DNA of 50,075 nucleotides from JALHTG01 sp964653695 (GTDB taxonomy: Archaea > Thermoproteota > Bathyarchaeia > 40CM-2-53-6 > JALHTG01): positions 1 to 50,075 of the forward strand of contig CAZZFQ010000004.1 of the NCBI GenBank assembly GCA_964653695.1, written 5' to 3'. The notes beneath the pieces were generated by a model. That model saw nothing but the letters and a program-made list of their open reading frames with translations. It had not been told where the DNA came from and ran no database searches. Shown here piece by piece: positions 25,808 to 34,525 of this stretch; within the stretch, counting starts at the first letter, position 1, and every line of letters begins with the position of its first letter. The translations under genes and the position numbers were made by a program.

Positions 25808-26677
25808 CTACTTCTTTTCCGTCCAGTCGTAGAATCCTTTCCCTGTCTTTCTTCCGAGAAGCCCCGCTCTCACCATCTGCCTAAGCAGCGAACTGGCTCG
25901 GTACTTAGGATCACCGGTCTCCTCTGAAAGAACGTTCGCTATTGACAGCGTCGTGTCCAGTCCGATGTAGTCTAGCAACGTTATTGGCCCCATCGGCCAG
26001 TTGAGTCCCAGCTTGATTGCCTTGTCGATTTCAGCAGGGTCGGCGACTCCTTCTTGAACCAGAAAGATCGCCTCGTTCAATGCAGGAAGAAGAATTCGAT
26101 TGACAATAAAGCCCGGCACATCTTTCTTCACTATGACTATCTCCTTTCCCATTTTCTCAGCGAATGCCTTCACTATCTGAACGGTCTCATCTGAGGTCTT
26201 CACTCCCCTAACGATTTCAACAAGCTTCATCAGCTGAGGGGGATTGAAGAAATGCATTCCACAAAACATTTCAGGCCTTTTCGTCGCTGCAGCCAGCATA
26301 GTAATGCTAATCGAGGACGTATTCGATGCAATGACCGTGCGTTGAGGAGCAAATTTGTCCACTTCGAACAGGAGTTGGCACTTTAATTGAGCTACTTCCG
26401 GGGCGGCTTCAATCACAAGGTCGGCCTCTCTTACAGCCTCCCTTGGCGAGAGGGTGGCATGAATCCTCTTCTTGATTTCGGCTCTGTCGCTCTCAGTTAG
26501 CTCTCCCTTTCGAAGGAATCTCCCTAGGCTGTCGTCGATCATCCTCAACCCTTTGTCAAGAAACTCTTGCTTCACATCGGTGAGGTAAACCTCTGATTTG
26601 GCGACCTGTGCAGCCACCTGTGCGATTCCATGACCCATCAAGCCAGCGCCTAGGACCGCAACTTTTGTGATCTCCAC
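25808..26677 (-). CDS. 3-hydroxyacyl-CoA (3-hydroxybutyryl-CoA) dehydrogenase
   Basis: A complete single-domain-pair NAD enzyme of 289 residues. The Rossmann GAGLMGHGIA motif starts at about residue 10; the catalytic His lies in MHFFNPP with the partner Glu in LVEIVRG; the C-terminal helical domain carries VPGFIVNRILLP and NWPMGPITLLDYIGLD. It oxidises (S)-3-hydroxyacyl-CoA to 3-ketoacyl-CoA or runs in reverse. No enoyl-CoA hydratase domain is fused and none is seen nearby. The start is GTG at 26677. It is convergent with the CoA-transferase pair. Confidence 0.94.
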   Translation of the reverse strand: MEITKVAVLGAGLMGHGIAQVAAQVAKSEVYLTDVKQEFLDKGLRMIDDSLGRFLRKGELTESDRAEIKKRIHATLSPREAVREADLVIEAAPEVAQLKCQLLFEVDKFAPQRTVIASNTSSISITMLAAATKRPEMFCGMHFFNPPQLMKLVEIVRGVKTSDETVQIVKAFAEKMGKEIVIVKKDVPGFIVNRILLPALNEAIFLVQEGVADPAEIDKAIKLGLNWPMGPITLLDYIGLDTTLSIANVLSEETGDPKYRASSLLRQMVRAGLLGRKTGKGFYDWTEKK

Positions 26678-26901
26678 TCAAGATCACCCTGTCAGTGTAT
26701 CGTTCGCTCTCGTGATATAGGCTCTTGGGAACGCCGAGCCACGTGTGGGTACCTCCAGTTGGAGGAGAGGAACCTGGATACGGTCACGAAAATCTCTGAA
26801 GATCGAAAGAAGAGAAAACGTCCGCTGAAACGCCCCCCTAATCCCCCCCTTTTCGCGCGGTTAACGACAGAGGCTGGATTCATAGCGGACTGGTGAGTCG
26901 A

Positions 26902-28215
26902 TCATCCATATTTCTGCATGAAGCCTCTTACTAGACCACGGTAGGCGGTTTCCTTTCTGAGGTCAATGAACCTTGCCTCTTTCCTTCCTATCGACGGTAT
27001 CGATCCCATTGGAACGTATTTTATGAAGTTGGGCGAGACACAAATTCCTCCACCGAGTTTCTGAGAGAGGCTGTCTACAGTCTTGGGATCCTCACGAGTA
27101 GCTTCGAGGAATATCTTGATCTGGTCAACTACGCCTGTCCGATCTTTCTCCACGACGAAAAGGTAGTTTCTGATCTCCGGATATTCGAAGATGGCGTCGT
27201 CGATGGCGTACGGACTTGTTAGGGTTCCCCTGATCTTCACTAGGTCGTCGAAACGATACTTGGGTGGCAGGAGACGGATGAGGGTTCGTCCGCAAGAGCA
27301 TTCCTCAAGAATAGCATGGGTCTCGTCGTTTGATCTAAACCTGATAGCCATGGTTCCCGTTCTAGTCAGCGTCGTGAAGACAACTTCGCCGTCCTCTCCT
27401 TCGCCGACTCTCTCTCCGGTTTCAGGGTCAACTATCTCAGCGAGCGATTGATCCTCGGCCCAGTGTACCCCTTTTTTTTCTTCACATTCTGCTCCGCTTC
27501 CCGCCTCTGTCAGTCCATACCCGATTCTCACATCCGCGTTCCATCGGTCCTCAATCTTCTTCCTGACGGCCTCGGGCAGTGGTTCGCCAAGGGCGTAAGC
27601 TTTCCTCAGAGATGCTTTCGCTGGATCTTTGCCGTACTCTTCCTCGTATGTGTATGACAGCTTCAGAATGAACTGGGGAACCCCTACGATGACCGTGGGT
27701 TTGAAGAGATCAACTATCAAGGCTTGTTGCTTGCTTGTAGGCATCTTCCCTGCAGGAATGACGGTTGCTCCGATCCTTCTAGCGGCGTCGTGGAGGCATG
27801 TTCCAGCAAAGAACATCCCGTAGGGCGTCACATTGTGTACTACGTCACGCTCGGTAACGCCAGCGATCCTCAAATTCCTCTCCTCGAGGAGGATTTGATT
27901 CTCCATGTCGACCTTTGAGAAACCAACTATGGTTGGGGAGCCAGAGGTTCCTGACGTGGTATGCCAGACCGAAACTTTCTCAGCAACGGCTGCGACATAG
28001 TCCTCTGCTATCTCCTTTTTGGTTGAAAATGGAACCCTAACAAGATCGTCGATCGTCTTGATGTCGCTAGGGCGTATCCCCGCCTCCTTGAACTTGCGTC
28101 GGTAGAGCCGGGTCCGCTCATAGGCAAGACTGAGTGATCCTCTTAGACGTTTCGTCTGAAGCCTTCGGAGGGCGGAGCGCGAGTTGTATTCGACGCCCTT
28201 TCGCGTTGTGATCAC
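26902..28215 (-). CDS. Phenylacetate-CoA ligase-type AMP-dependent synthetase
   Basis: A 437-residue adenylate-forming enzyme of the PaaK type. The P-loop-like TTSGTSGSPTIV motif is at about residue 90, VIPAGKMP and VGVPQFIL mark the N-domain core, and IGYGLTEAG is the adenylation motif A5. The C-terminal PaaK domain includes a basic PSIGRKEARF end. It contains a small Cys cluster, CSCG, which in PaaK relatives can help bind zinc. It activates a carboxylic acid, probably aromatic or short-chain, to its CoA ester. The TATA-like palindrome TTATATAA at 28263-28272 lies upstream and could serve this gene or the ammonia-lyase relic on the other strand. Confidence 0.88.
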   Translation of the reverse strand: MITTRKGVEYNSRSALRRLQTKRLRGSLSLAYERTRLYRRKFKEAGIRPSDIKTIDDLVRVPFSTKKEIAEDYVAAVAEKVSVWHTTSGTSGSPTIVGFSKVDMENQILLEERNLRIAGVTERDVVHNVTPYGMFFAGTCLHDAARRIGATVIPAGKMPTSKQQALIVDLFKPTVIVGVPQFILKLSYTYEEEYGKDPAKASLRKAYALGEPLPEAVRKKIEDRWNADVRIGYGLTEAGSGAECEEKKGVHWAEDQSLAEIVDPETGERVGEGEDGEVVFTTLTRTGTMAIRFRSNDETHAILEECSCGRTLIRLLPPKYRFDDLVKIRGTLTSPYAIDDAIFEYPEIRNYLFVVEKDRTGVVDQIKIFLEATREDPKTVDSLSQKLGGGICVSPNFIKYVPMGSIPSIGRKEARFIDLRKETAYRGLVRGFMQKYG

Positions 28216-28262
28216 CTTCTCTGAAAGTGGTTGACGAAGCCTGAGCCGATTAGGTTTTACGA

Positions 28263-28272
28263 GTTATATAAG
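28263..28272. promoter_or_regulatory. TATA-like box between PaaK-type gene and ammonia-lyase relic
   Basis: GTTATATAAG is near-palindromic and could be read in either direction. It lies about 50 bp above the leftward PaaK-type start and about 57 bp above the GTG of the rightward ammonia-lyase remnant. Confidence 0.4.
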
Positions 28273-28328
28273 TTCTGGAACGATTCTTCAAGACAGATAT
28301 CGGCCCCTGTGTTGGGAGAAGAGACAAG

Positions 28329-28788
28329 GTGGAGTTGAAGGACGAACTGTCGGTGGACGGCAACAGCTTGACGGTTGAAGACTTGGTGCAAGCTGCAAGA
28401 GGAAACGTGAGCGTGAGCCTTCTGACAAGGCAATCTCCAGAGTAGAGCTCTAGCAACACCTGTCAGCGTCCAGTCGATTCCGACGAATGCGAATAATCAA
28501 GACATCGTTAGTATGGGGCTGACCTCGGCCAGAAATGCAACTAGGATCCTTCGGAATGCCGGGCATATACTTGCCGTTGAGTTGATCAGCTCGGCTCAGG
28601 CGATTGATTTTCACGGTCCTGAGAAGGTTGGAACCGGGACACGTACGGCGTATGGACTCGTCAGGGAAAAGATCAGCCCGATCATAGAAGACCACGAGCT
28701 GCACGGCGACCTAGAACTTGCGACTAGACTAATCAACAGCGGAGATTTGCTTCGATACGTAGAAAGAGCAGTAGGGAAACTCGATTAG
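28329..28788 (+). pseudogene. Internally deleted histidine/aromatic ammonia-lyase
   Basis: Two fragments of an MIO-type ammonia-lyase lie side by side. From the GTG at 28329 the first frame reads a typical N-terminus (SVDGNSLTVEDLVQAARG) and stops at TAG 28443. One base over, the frame through to 28788 reads a typical C-terminus (PVSVQSIPTNANNQDIVSMG, then a helix ending VELISSAQAIDF, then GTGTRTAYGLVREKISPIIE). Compared with full-length enzymes of about 500 residues, roughly 300 or more internal residues are missing, including the Ala-Ser-Gly that forms the MIO cofactor. The gene cannot make an active lyase. The ends were recognised from family memory; the exact family member (histidine or phenylalanine lyase) is unresolved. 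Confidence 0.8.
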
Positions 28789-28792
28789 GTTC

Positions 28793-29320
28793 TCAGGTCG
28801 CTGACACATCCACTTCGTCTCTGTAGATTCGCCCGAGATAGACGTATCCTTCATTTCCTGCACTGATCATCGTGAAATGCCTGTTCTCCAATTCTTTGAC
28901 CACCTTGCCAGGAGCGCCCATGACAAGGGACTTTGGCGGAATGACCATGCCCTCCGTCAGCAAGGAGCCAGCAGCAATGATTACCCAGTCGTCGACCCTG
29001 ACGCCATCCAGTACAACGGCCCTAGCCCCGATTAGAACGTTGCTTCCTACGTGGCAACCGTGAGCGATGGCTCCGTGCCCCATTAGGACACGGTCGCCGA
29101 AAACAATAGGATGGCTGGGATCGACATGGATCACGCAACAGTCCTGTATGCTTGCCCTCTTGCCAATATTGACGCTGTTCCAGTCTCCTCTTATGACAGC
29201 GTTTGGCCAAATGTTTGAATCCTCTCCGACGGTCACGTCGCCAACTATCGTCGCATTGGATGCAACATAGCAAGTGGGATGTATCCTAGGCCTTTTGCCT
29301 TCAAACTCAAGTATTGGCAA
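28793..29320 (-). CDS. Gamma-carbonic-anhydrase-like hexapeptide-repeat protein
   Basis: A left-handed beta-helix protein of 175 residues from the gamma-carbonic anhydrase/YrdA/PaaY group. Hexapeptide repeats run from about residue 15 to 135 (ATIVGDVTVGEDSNIWPNAV...). The three zinc-binding histidines are in place: VIHVD, then GHGAIAHGC. The TTG start at 29320 is backed by GGAGG about 9 bp upstream. Members are carbonic anhydrases or thioesterases; the PaaY subgroup removes dead-end CoA esters in phenylacetate breakdown, which would suit the nearby PaaK-type ligase. That link is inference. Confidence 0.88.
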   Translation of the reverse strand: MPILEFEGKRPRIHPTCYVASNATIVGDVTVGEDSNIWPNAVIRGDWNSVNIGKRASIQDCCVIHVDPSHPIVFGDRVLMGHGAIAHGCHVGSNVLIGARAVVLDGVRVDDWVIIAAGSLLTEGMVIPPKSLVMGAPGKVVKELENRHFTMISAGNEGYVYLGRIYRDEVDVSAT

Positions 29321-29605
29321 ACATAAGACCTCCGCAACTATGTAGCGGCCACTTGTGAAACGAGCGATAAGGCGGTTGTGGTTAGGTCACATATCTCAAA
29401 GCTTGATCAACCGCATCCTTCGAGCCTAAGCCTCGTAGAACGTTCTACCGTCTGCTAGCACACGCGCTATTAACCTGTCATGACTATCTTCTGGCACCCG
29501 AGGGAAGAATAGTAATGGAACAGAAAAAGACGCAGATGTCTCCAGTCGCTTTCGAGGGTTCCAGTGCGACAGAAAAGATTGGGCCGCGTTAGGAGGAAAC
29601 GGCAG

Positions 29606-29968
29606 GTGACATGCAAAGACGATTTGGCAAGAGTCGCATTCGAGAAGCATATTCACCTCACAACCAGAGGGAGAAAGACAGGGAAGCCTCACACCGTTGA
29701 GCTTTGGTTTGCAGCCGATAACGGTAAGGTCTATCTGAGCCACGAAGGCAAAGAAACAGACTGGATGAAGAACATCAAGAAGAACAGTGAAGTCTCCTTC
29801 GAGATTGGTGTCAAGAGCTTCACGGGAAAGGCACGCTACCTGGAAGACCACACAGACGAAGCAGAGATGGCTAAAGCAGTACTTTACGAGAAATACTATG
29901 GGAAGGGGACGAAGGAAGTCATCGAGGATTGGTTTTCACTATCTAGATTGTTTGTGATCGAACTGTAA
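29606..29968 (+). CDS. Deazaflavin (F420)-dependent nitroreductase-family protein
   Basis: About 120 residues with the split-beta-barrel of the DDN/DUF385 family. The motif LTTRGRKTGKPHTVELWF is characteristic, followed by YLSHEGKETDWMKNIKKN, the region that contacts the deazaflavin phosphate. The reading frame is open from further upstream, but the GTG at 29606 with AGGAGG nine bases upstream is clearly the start. Family members reduce quinones or other small substrates with F420H2. The gene stands alone, with no obvious operon partner. Confidence 0.85.
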   Translation: MTCKDDLARVAFEKHIHLTTRGRKTGKPHTVELWFAADNGKVYLSHEGKETDWMKNIKKNSEVSFEIGVKSFTGKARYLEDHTDEAEMAKAVLYEKYYGKGTKEVIEDWFSLSRLFVIEL

Positions 29969-30277
29969 GCAACGCGATCAATCGTTAGGGTTCGATACGG
30001 AAGGCGTCGTGGAGGAGGAGCAAAGTGACGGCGGCCATTGACAGTGTCGTACCTGGCATAGCCTAGCTGCTGAGCCGCGTTGAGCAAGCAAGCACATATG
30101 CACTTGAAGCTTAGCTATGATTTGCGAAGAAAAAGGTGTTTTGTGTAAACAAGATATGCGTCTTCCAACCTGTTTTGGAAGGCGGAACAAGCTGAATTAG
30201 GGTCTTGGCCCTGATCTAGGTGTCCCTTTCCTTAACTCGCTACGTAGGTTAAAGAGCAAGTTAACTCTATACTCACT
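29969..30277. other. Intergenic region with a strong hairpin
   Basis: No gene was recognised. A ten-base-pair stem (30159-30168 with 30175-30184, one G-U pair, six-base loop CCTGTT) stands out about 95 bp upstream of the OB-fold gene. It is not followed by a T run, so a terminator is not well supported. A shorter AGGG/CCCT stem follows at about 30200. Confidence 0.45.
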
Positions 30278-30967
30278 GTGATTTCATTGAGAGTGTTCAC
30301 CACGGATCTTCTGCGCGGAACTCGCGGTAGGCCAAGTGCACCATGGCACTCCATCTCGGACTTCGTCTCTTTTACCTATTTGGTTAGGATCTCAAGGAAG
30401 TATGAGCTTGATGCACCAAGGCTTCTCAGAAGCATTCACTGCGCCTGGCTTCAGGGAGAATCTTCTTTCGATGATATATCCATCAAAAGACGCAAGATGA
30501 CAGGGGACGACGGAGTCTTTCTAATAACGCAGAACGATCATGTCATGACACAGCTGAAACTCACGTCTAAGTTGCTTGAATATTTGGGCAAAACAGATCT
30601 TAGAAGTCTTCGATTTGAAGGCCGCTCCTTGGGTGAAAGAATCAGCCCCGAACCTGAGGATTTAATGATCAAAGATTTGAGCTCTGAAGCCAAAGGGTTC
30701 AACCTGCAAGCAAAGGTCGCTGAGAAATCCACGCCCAGAGTCATACTCTCACGAGAGGGCAGGGAACTTCTGCTCTCGACCGCCACAATTAGTGACGGAA
30801 GTGGCACAATCAAGCTACCTCTTTGGAATTCTCAAGTGGATGCAGTTTCGGTCGGCGACACGTTGCGAATTGAGAATGCGCATCTGAAGAGATTCCAGGG
30901 AGAACTCCAAGTCTCAGTTCGCAAGTCGACAACACTAAAAGTAGTGGGAAAGGGAAAGACAGATTGA
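30278..30967 (+). CDS. OB-fold single-strand nucleic-acid-binding protein (RPA/SSB-like C-terminus)
   Basis: A 229-residue protein. Residues about 125-225 form an archaeal SSB/RPA-type OB-fold: LMIKDLSSEAKGFNLQAKVAEKS, then LSTATISDGSGTIKLPLWN, VGDTLRIENAHLKRFQGELQVSV. The N-terminal 120 residues are basic and helical with no recognised domain. Thus the protein may bind DNA or RNA through its C-terminus and have a separate N-terminal function. The start is GTG at 30278, and no better internal start was found. It has no operon partner. A role in replication or repair is likely but unproven. Confidence 0.7.
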   Translation: MISLRVFTTDLLRGTRGRPSAPWHSISDFVSFTYLVRISRKYELDAPRLLRSIHCAWLQGESSFDDISIKRRKMTGDDGVFLITQNDHVMTQLKLTSKLLEYLGKTDLRSLRFEGRSLGERISPEPEDLMIKDLSSEAKGFNLQAKVAEKSTPRVILSREGRELLLSTATISDGSGTIKLPLWNSQVDAVSVGDTLRIENAHLKRFQGELQVSVRKSTTLKVVGKGKTD

Positions 30968-31160
30968 ACAGCGTAAATCTCCCTTAGATCGAAGATAGAT
31001 TATCGCCGCGGCCCTATCTCTATCTGTCTATCCAAGAAAGACAAGAACAGACAGTGACAGATCTTCATAATCTTCACATTACTAATTTGCAAGCGCAATG
31101 ATTGGGCCAGATCATATCAGTGTGCAAAAATGCGTTGCCGAACGAATAGGCCCAGCAATA

Positions 31161-34160
31161 CTAGCTCCTTCGAAGAATGGCGGTCAACTTAGATCTTTCC
31201 ACAACTATCACAAGGGCAATCACAGAAACCATCCCAACGACGAGTGCAATCATGATCATAGGCATTTCATAGCCTAGGTAGCCCGTTCTCGTTGTGGTTT
31301 GCTTCGTCACTGGCTCTATTGCTTCGAGAGAGATCAGACATACGGAGGAAGAGGGAACCTTGCCTGAGATGGTTAAGGATCCAGTTTGCGCTTGTTCGAA
31401 TCTGTCGACGAGCGTCAAATTGTTCGTCCCATCGATCAGATATACTTCGCATCTCAGACTTCTCCCCTGCCAAGGAAGATTTCTCAAAGCGAGAGTGAAC
31501 TCCTCAAAGTATGAGTCGAAGTTGCTGACGAGCACCCTTACAATACTGCCGCCATCCGATCTTCCAGCGAGTGCGGCAAACCCTGCGTCGTCAGATCCGT
31601 TGCATGCTAGCCTAACAGGTGTCTCTAGCATTCTGTTCATTGCGAGAAATGCGAATGCTGTCTTTTTGAATTCGCCATTGTCGTAGAACAGTCCGAACCC
31701 TCTCCCCTCTTTGCCACCAGCGTTTCCTCGATACCTAAGAGCTCCCGAAACGGTCGTGTCTTGAAGATAGATGAGCGCAGACGCGGTCCACGCTGCGCCT
31801 CTAGCGTTCCAGAATTCGTCGTGATTCGTAGAGTCGGCGTAGATATTCCATTCCGTCAGGAAATTTCCAACATTCTCGAAGCCATATCGCTTAAGCAGAT
31901 CTTGAATCCCATTTGCAGCCTCAGCGACCAGATGCGGGACACGACCTCCCGTGTAGATATGCCACGAAACAAAGTCAAGAGGCGACTTGTTCGTCCTACA
32001 GAACTGCAGAAATCTCTCTAGAAATTCTCGCCTTCCTGCCAGCGCAGGTCCCCCAACCCTCACGGCGGCGTCAACAGCTTTGACAGCCCTAGCTACAGTG
32101 TCGTAGAGTTTGAAGTACTGTTCAGGCGTTCCCTTCCAGAAGATCTTGATGTCAGGCTCATTCCAGATCTCCCAGTATTGTATCCCGTACTTGAAGCCGT
32201 TCGCCCAACCTTGATTGTAGTGCATAACTATGTGCTTGCAGATCTCCGCGAATTTCGCATAGTCGCTTGGAACGTCGCTAGGGCCTCCCCAACTGTATCC
32301 AAGCCTGTAGAACACCTCTGCGCCAACCGACCTTATTGCCTCAACCTGAAGATCAGTTGATCGAAAGTTGTAGCTCGACCCCTTCAAGGGGTCCGCTTGC
32401 ATATTCGGGAAGACTACATTTATGTCGAAGGCCCCTCGGACATCGTGTGTCCTGACGAAGTTCACGCCTATACGCTTGTACTGATCATATAGCGATGCCT
32501 CAAGCGGCCTCTGAGGCAATGGTCCAGCGTTGATTCCCTGTAACGATCTGATCCTTCCGATAGTTCTTGAGAAGTCGACTTCTATCGTGACTCGGTTCTC
32601 GAACCTCATCTTAGCAAGGTCTTGCTCAGACCTCGTCTGCAATGCATCCCGAAGTGGTGTCAATCCATTGGCAAGCTCTGCCTGTGATACCGACTGCTCC
32701 GCCGAACTCCTGACCATAGCGTCTGCCAAAACGATTCCATCCATTCTTCGAATCGGGATGCCCATCAAGGATAGCGCAGTTGGAGCTACGTCAACAAGTC
32801 TAGCAGGCATGTCAGAGACGTATCCCCTCTTCACACCGGGCCCGGCGAATATTATTGGAATGGATTGCACACCCCAAGATAGGCCGCCGTGAGATCCACG
32901 CTCATTCGGTGGCTGGTTTCCTACGCTGGTATTCTCGTCAAGTGCGATTGCCACGTCCGGACTCGAAGGGCCAGCATAGGTTGAAAGCAGATACCTGTAC
33001 GAAGCGTCCAGACTATGGCCTATCTTGGAGGCTGTCTGGCTAGCGGGTAGGTAATAGTAAGCGCCTTGCTCCTGAATCCGATAGTAGACGGCGTCGACGC
33101 CCACAATGTTGAGGGAAGCTATGATCTCTGCAGCCTCCTTGCCCTTTGTTTGATCTTTAAGGTACACGTTGAACGATGTTCCGCCTCCCAACGAGAGGAC
33201 CGTCGTCCCAGTCTTCTCGACCGCTTTTCTGATCAGTTCCCCTCGGACATTGAGTGAGTTCGGTATCATTCCGTGATCCGTTGTAACCACGAAGAGAGTC
33301 TGATCGAAGAGGCCCAACTTTCTGTACGTTTCGATCAGCCTTCCGATCTGTCGGTCAACGTTCGCCAAGACCTCCGCCATCGCGCTAGGAGCGACTATTC
33401 CCCCTGTGCTGTGCCCCACCCCATCAGTCTCAGGGAGATTTATCATCATAACTCTTGGAAGTTCCAACTCAAGCATCTTCACCGTAACATCCATGACCCA
33501 AGTATCATACTGGATTGCTGGGATTGGAAGACTGTAGCTTAGCGCAGGATCGTTGAGGATCTGGCCAGGGGGCAGATGACCGTCAACGCCACTCGGGACA
33601 AGTGTTGCCCTTCCAGATCGAATTGAGTAGACGATATAGTCAGCGTATTGATTGCCCATCGCTCCTGCCGCAAAAAACTTGTTTGAGCTTATCGCCAGAA
33701 CCTTGGCAGTGGAATCAGCCTCCTTCACCAACTGCGGAATTGAGACAGCCCCCGATGCCACTATCATCTCACCCAGCTTTCCTTGGCTCACAGCCTCAAT
33801 CGTCGTAGGTTGGACCATGTTGCCCGCAACCGGATCTCGCCAGCCGAAGCCAATGACACCTTGATTACGCGGAAGAGAGCCTGTGCTTACGGTTGCATGC
33901 CCAGGCGGAGTGTTAGATTCGAGTTGTCCAAGCCAGGCCTTCGCATACGTGACACCGTTTGCCATGAGAAGACGCAAGTTTGGCATTTCCGTCAACTGAA
34001 AGTAGTCGGGTCTGCAAGCGTCTATGACGATTATCGCGAGATATTTGGCTGAGGCGGCAGGTTGGTCCACCGAACAATTCGCACCATAAGAGAACAAAGC
34101 GATTACTAGGAGGGCCAATAGTAAGGTAGCCTTGAGCTGTCTCAACCCCAGCACCGTCAT
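31161..34160 (-). CDS. Secreted phosphodiesterase-glycosidase fusion with membrane anchor
   Basis: A 999-residue two-enzyme protein. A signal peptide is followed by an alkaline-phosphatase-superfamily phosphodiesterase domain (about residues 38-480) with all metal and nucleophile motifs: IVIDACRPDY, Thr in ESNTPPGHA, ETDGVGHS, TTDHGM and GSHGG. Residues about 525-860 form a GH39-like TIM barrel: acid/base Glu668 in WEIWNEPD and likely nucleophile Glu770 in FLTEWN. A beta-rich region and a membrane helix (about 965-987) with a basic tail end the chain. It should face outward and may strip phosphodiester-linked groups and sugars from glycans. ATG at 34160 lies only about 20 bp from a TATA box, which predicts a leaderless message. 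Confidence 0.88.
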   Translation of the reverse strand: MTVLGLRQLKATLLLALLVIALFSYGANCSVDQPAASAKYLAIIVIDACRPDYFQLTEMPNLRLLMANGVTYAKAWLGQLESNTPPGHATVSTGSLPRNQGVIGFGWRDPVAGNMVQPTTIEAVSQGKLGEMIVASGAVSIPQLVKEADSTAKVLAISSNKFFAAGAMGNQYADYIVYSIRSGRATLVPSGVDGHLPPGQILNDPALSYSLPIPAIQYDTWVMDVTVKMLELELPRVMMINLPETDGVGHSTGGIVAPSAMAEVLANVDRQIGRLIETYRKLGLFDQTLFVVTTDHGMIPNSLNVRGELIRKAVEKTGTTVLSLGGGTSFNVYLKDQTKGKEAAEIIASLNIVGVDAVYYRIQEQGAYYYLPASQTASKIGHSLDASYRYLLSTYAGPSSPDVAIALDENTSVGNQPPNERGSHGGLSWGVQSIPIIFAGPGVKRGYVSDMPARLVDVAPTALSLMGIPIRRMDGIVLADAMVRSSAEQSVSQAELANGLTPLRDALQTRSEQDLAKMRFENRVTIEVDFSRTIGRIRSLQGINAGPLPQRPLEASLYDQYKRIGVNFVRTHDVRGAFDINVVFPNMQADPLKGSSYNFRSTDLQVEAIRSVGAEVFYRLGYSWGGPSDVPSDYAKFAEICKHIVMHYNQGWANGFKYGIQYWEIWNEPDIKIFWKGTPEQYFKLYDTVARAVKAVDAAVRVGGPALAGRREFLERFLQFCRTNKSPLDFVSWHIYTGGRVPHLVAEAANGIQDLLKRYGFENVGNFLTEWNIYADSTNHDEFWNARGAAWTASALIYLQDTTVSGALRYRGNAGGKEGRGFGLFYDNGEFKKTAFAFLAMNRMLETPVRLACNGSDDAGFAALAGRSDGGSIVRVLVSNFDSYFEEFTLALRNLPWQGRSLRCEVYLIDGTNNLTLVDRFEQAQTGSLTISGKVPSSSVCLISLEAIEPVTKQTTTRTGYLGYEMPMIMIALVVGMVSVIALVIVVERSKLTAILRRS

Positions 34161-34516
34161 TTTCTCAAGGCCAACTCAATATAAAGGCGTGATGAACCAT
34201 TCATCCTAAGGATTCATCTACGGATCAATGTTCAGCTGCGCGACCATCCCCGTTTTCCATCATTGAGAGATGACACAAGCGCAAGACGCCCGAGCAATGG
34301 TGGCAGTTGAAGAAAGATCCTAAACATTGGAGGCCTTGCCTTAAGTCGTCGATTGCCTTAAAATGGAAAGCCTAGACGTTCTCATATAGAATAGGCGGTT
34401 CGACAAAGCACTTGCTATAAGCTATTATGTCCGTATCTTAGAAATCTCGCCATATTCTCTTAAGAATAGTCTAGGGGTACAGTGGTACAGTAAAACAAGG
34501 CTGGAAGCATCTCGTT
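34161..34516. other. Divergent intergenic region
   Basis: No gene was recognised in these 356 bp. The left edge carries the promoter of the phosphodiesterase-glycosidase gene. Towards the MFS gene, two similar GCCTTAA tracts (near 34340 and 34354) and the AT-rich GCTATAAGCTATTATG near 34415 are candidate promoter elements, but none is convincing. Confidence 0.4.
34178..34187 (-). promoter_or_regulatory. TATA box for the phosphodiesterase-glycosidase gene
   Basis: The reverse strand reads CCTTTATATT, centred about 23 bp before the ATG, so transcription should begin at or next to the start codon. Confidence 0.6.
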
Positions 34517-34525
34517 TTGAGGGCC

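Noticed and set aside
26820..26870. C-rich runs as a possible regulatory or G-quadruplex element
   Set aside because: The C tracts are too irregular, and nothing near them supports a function.
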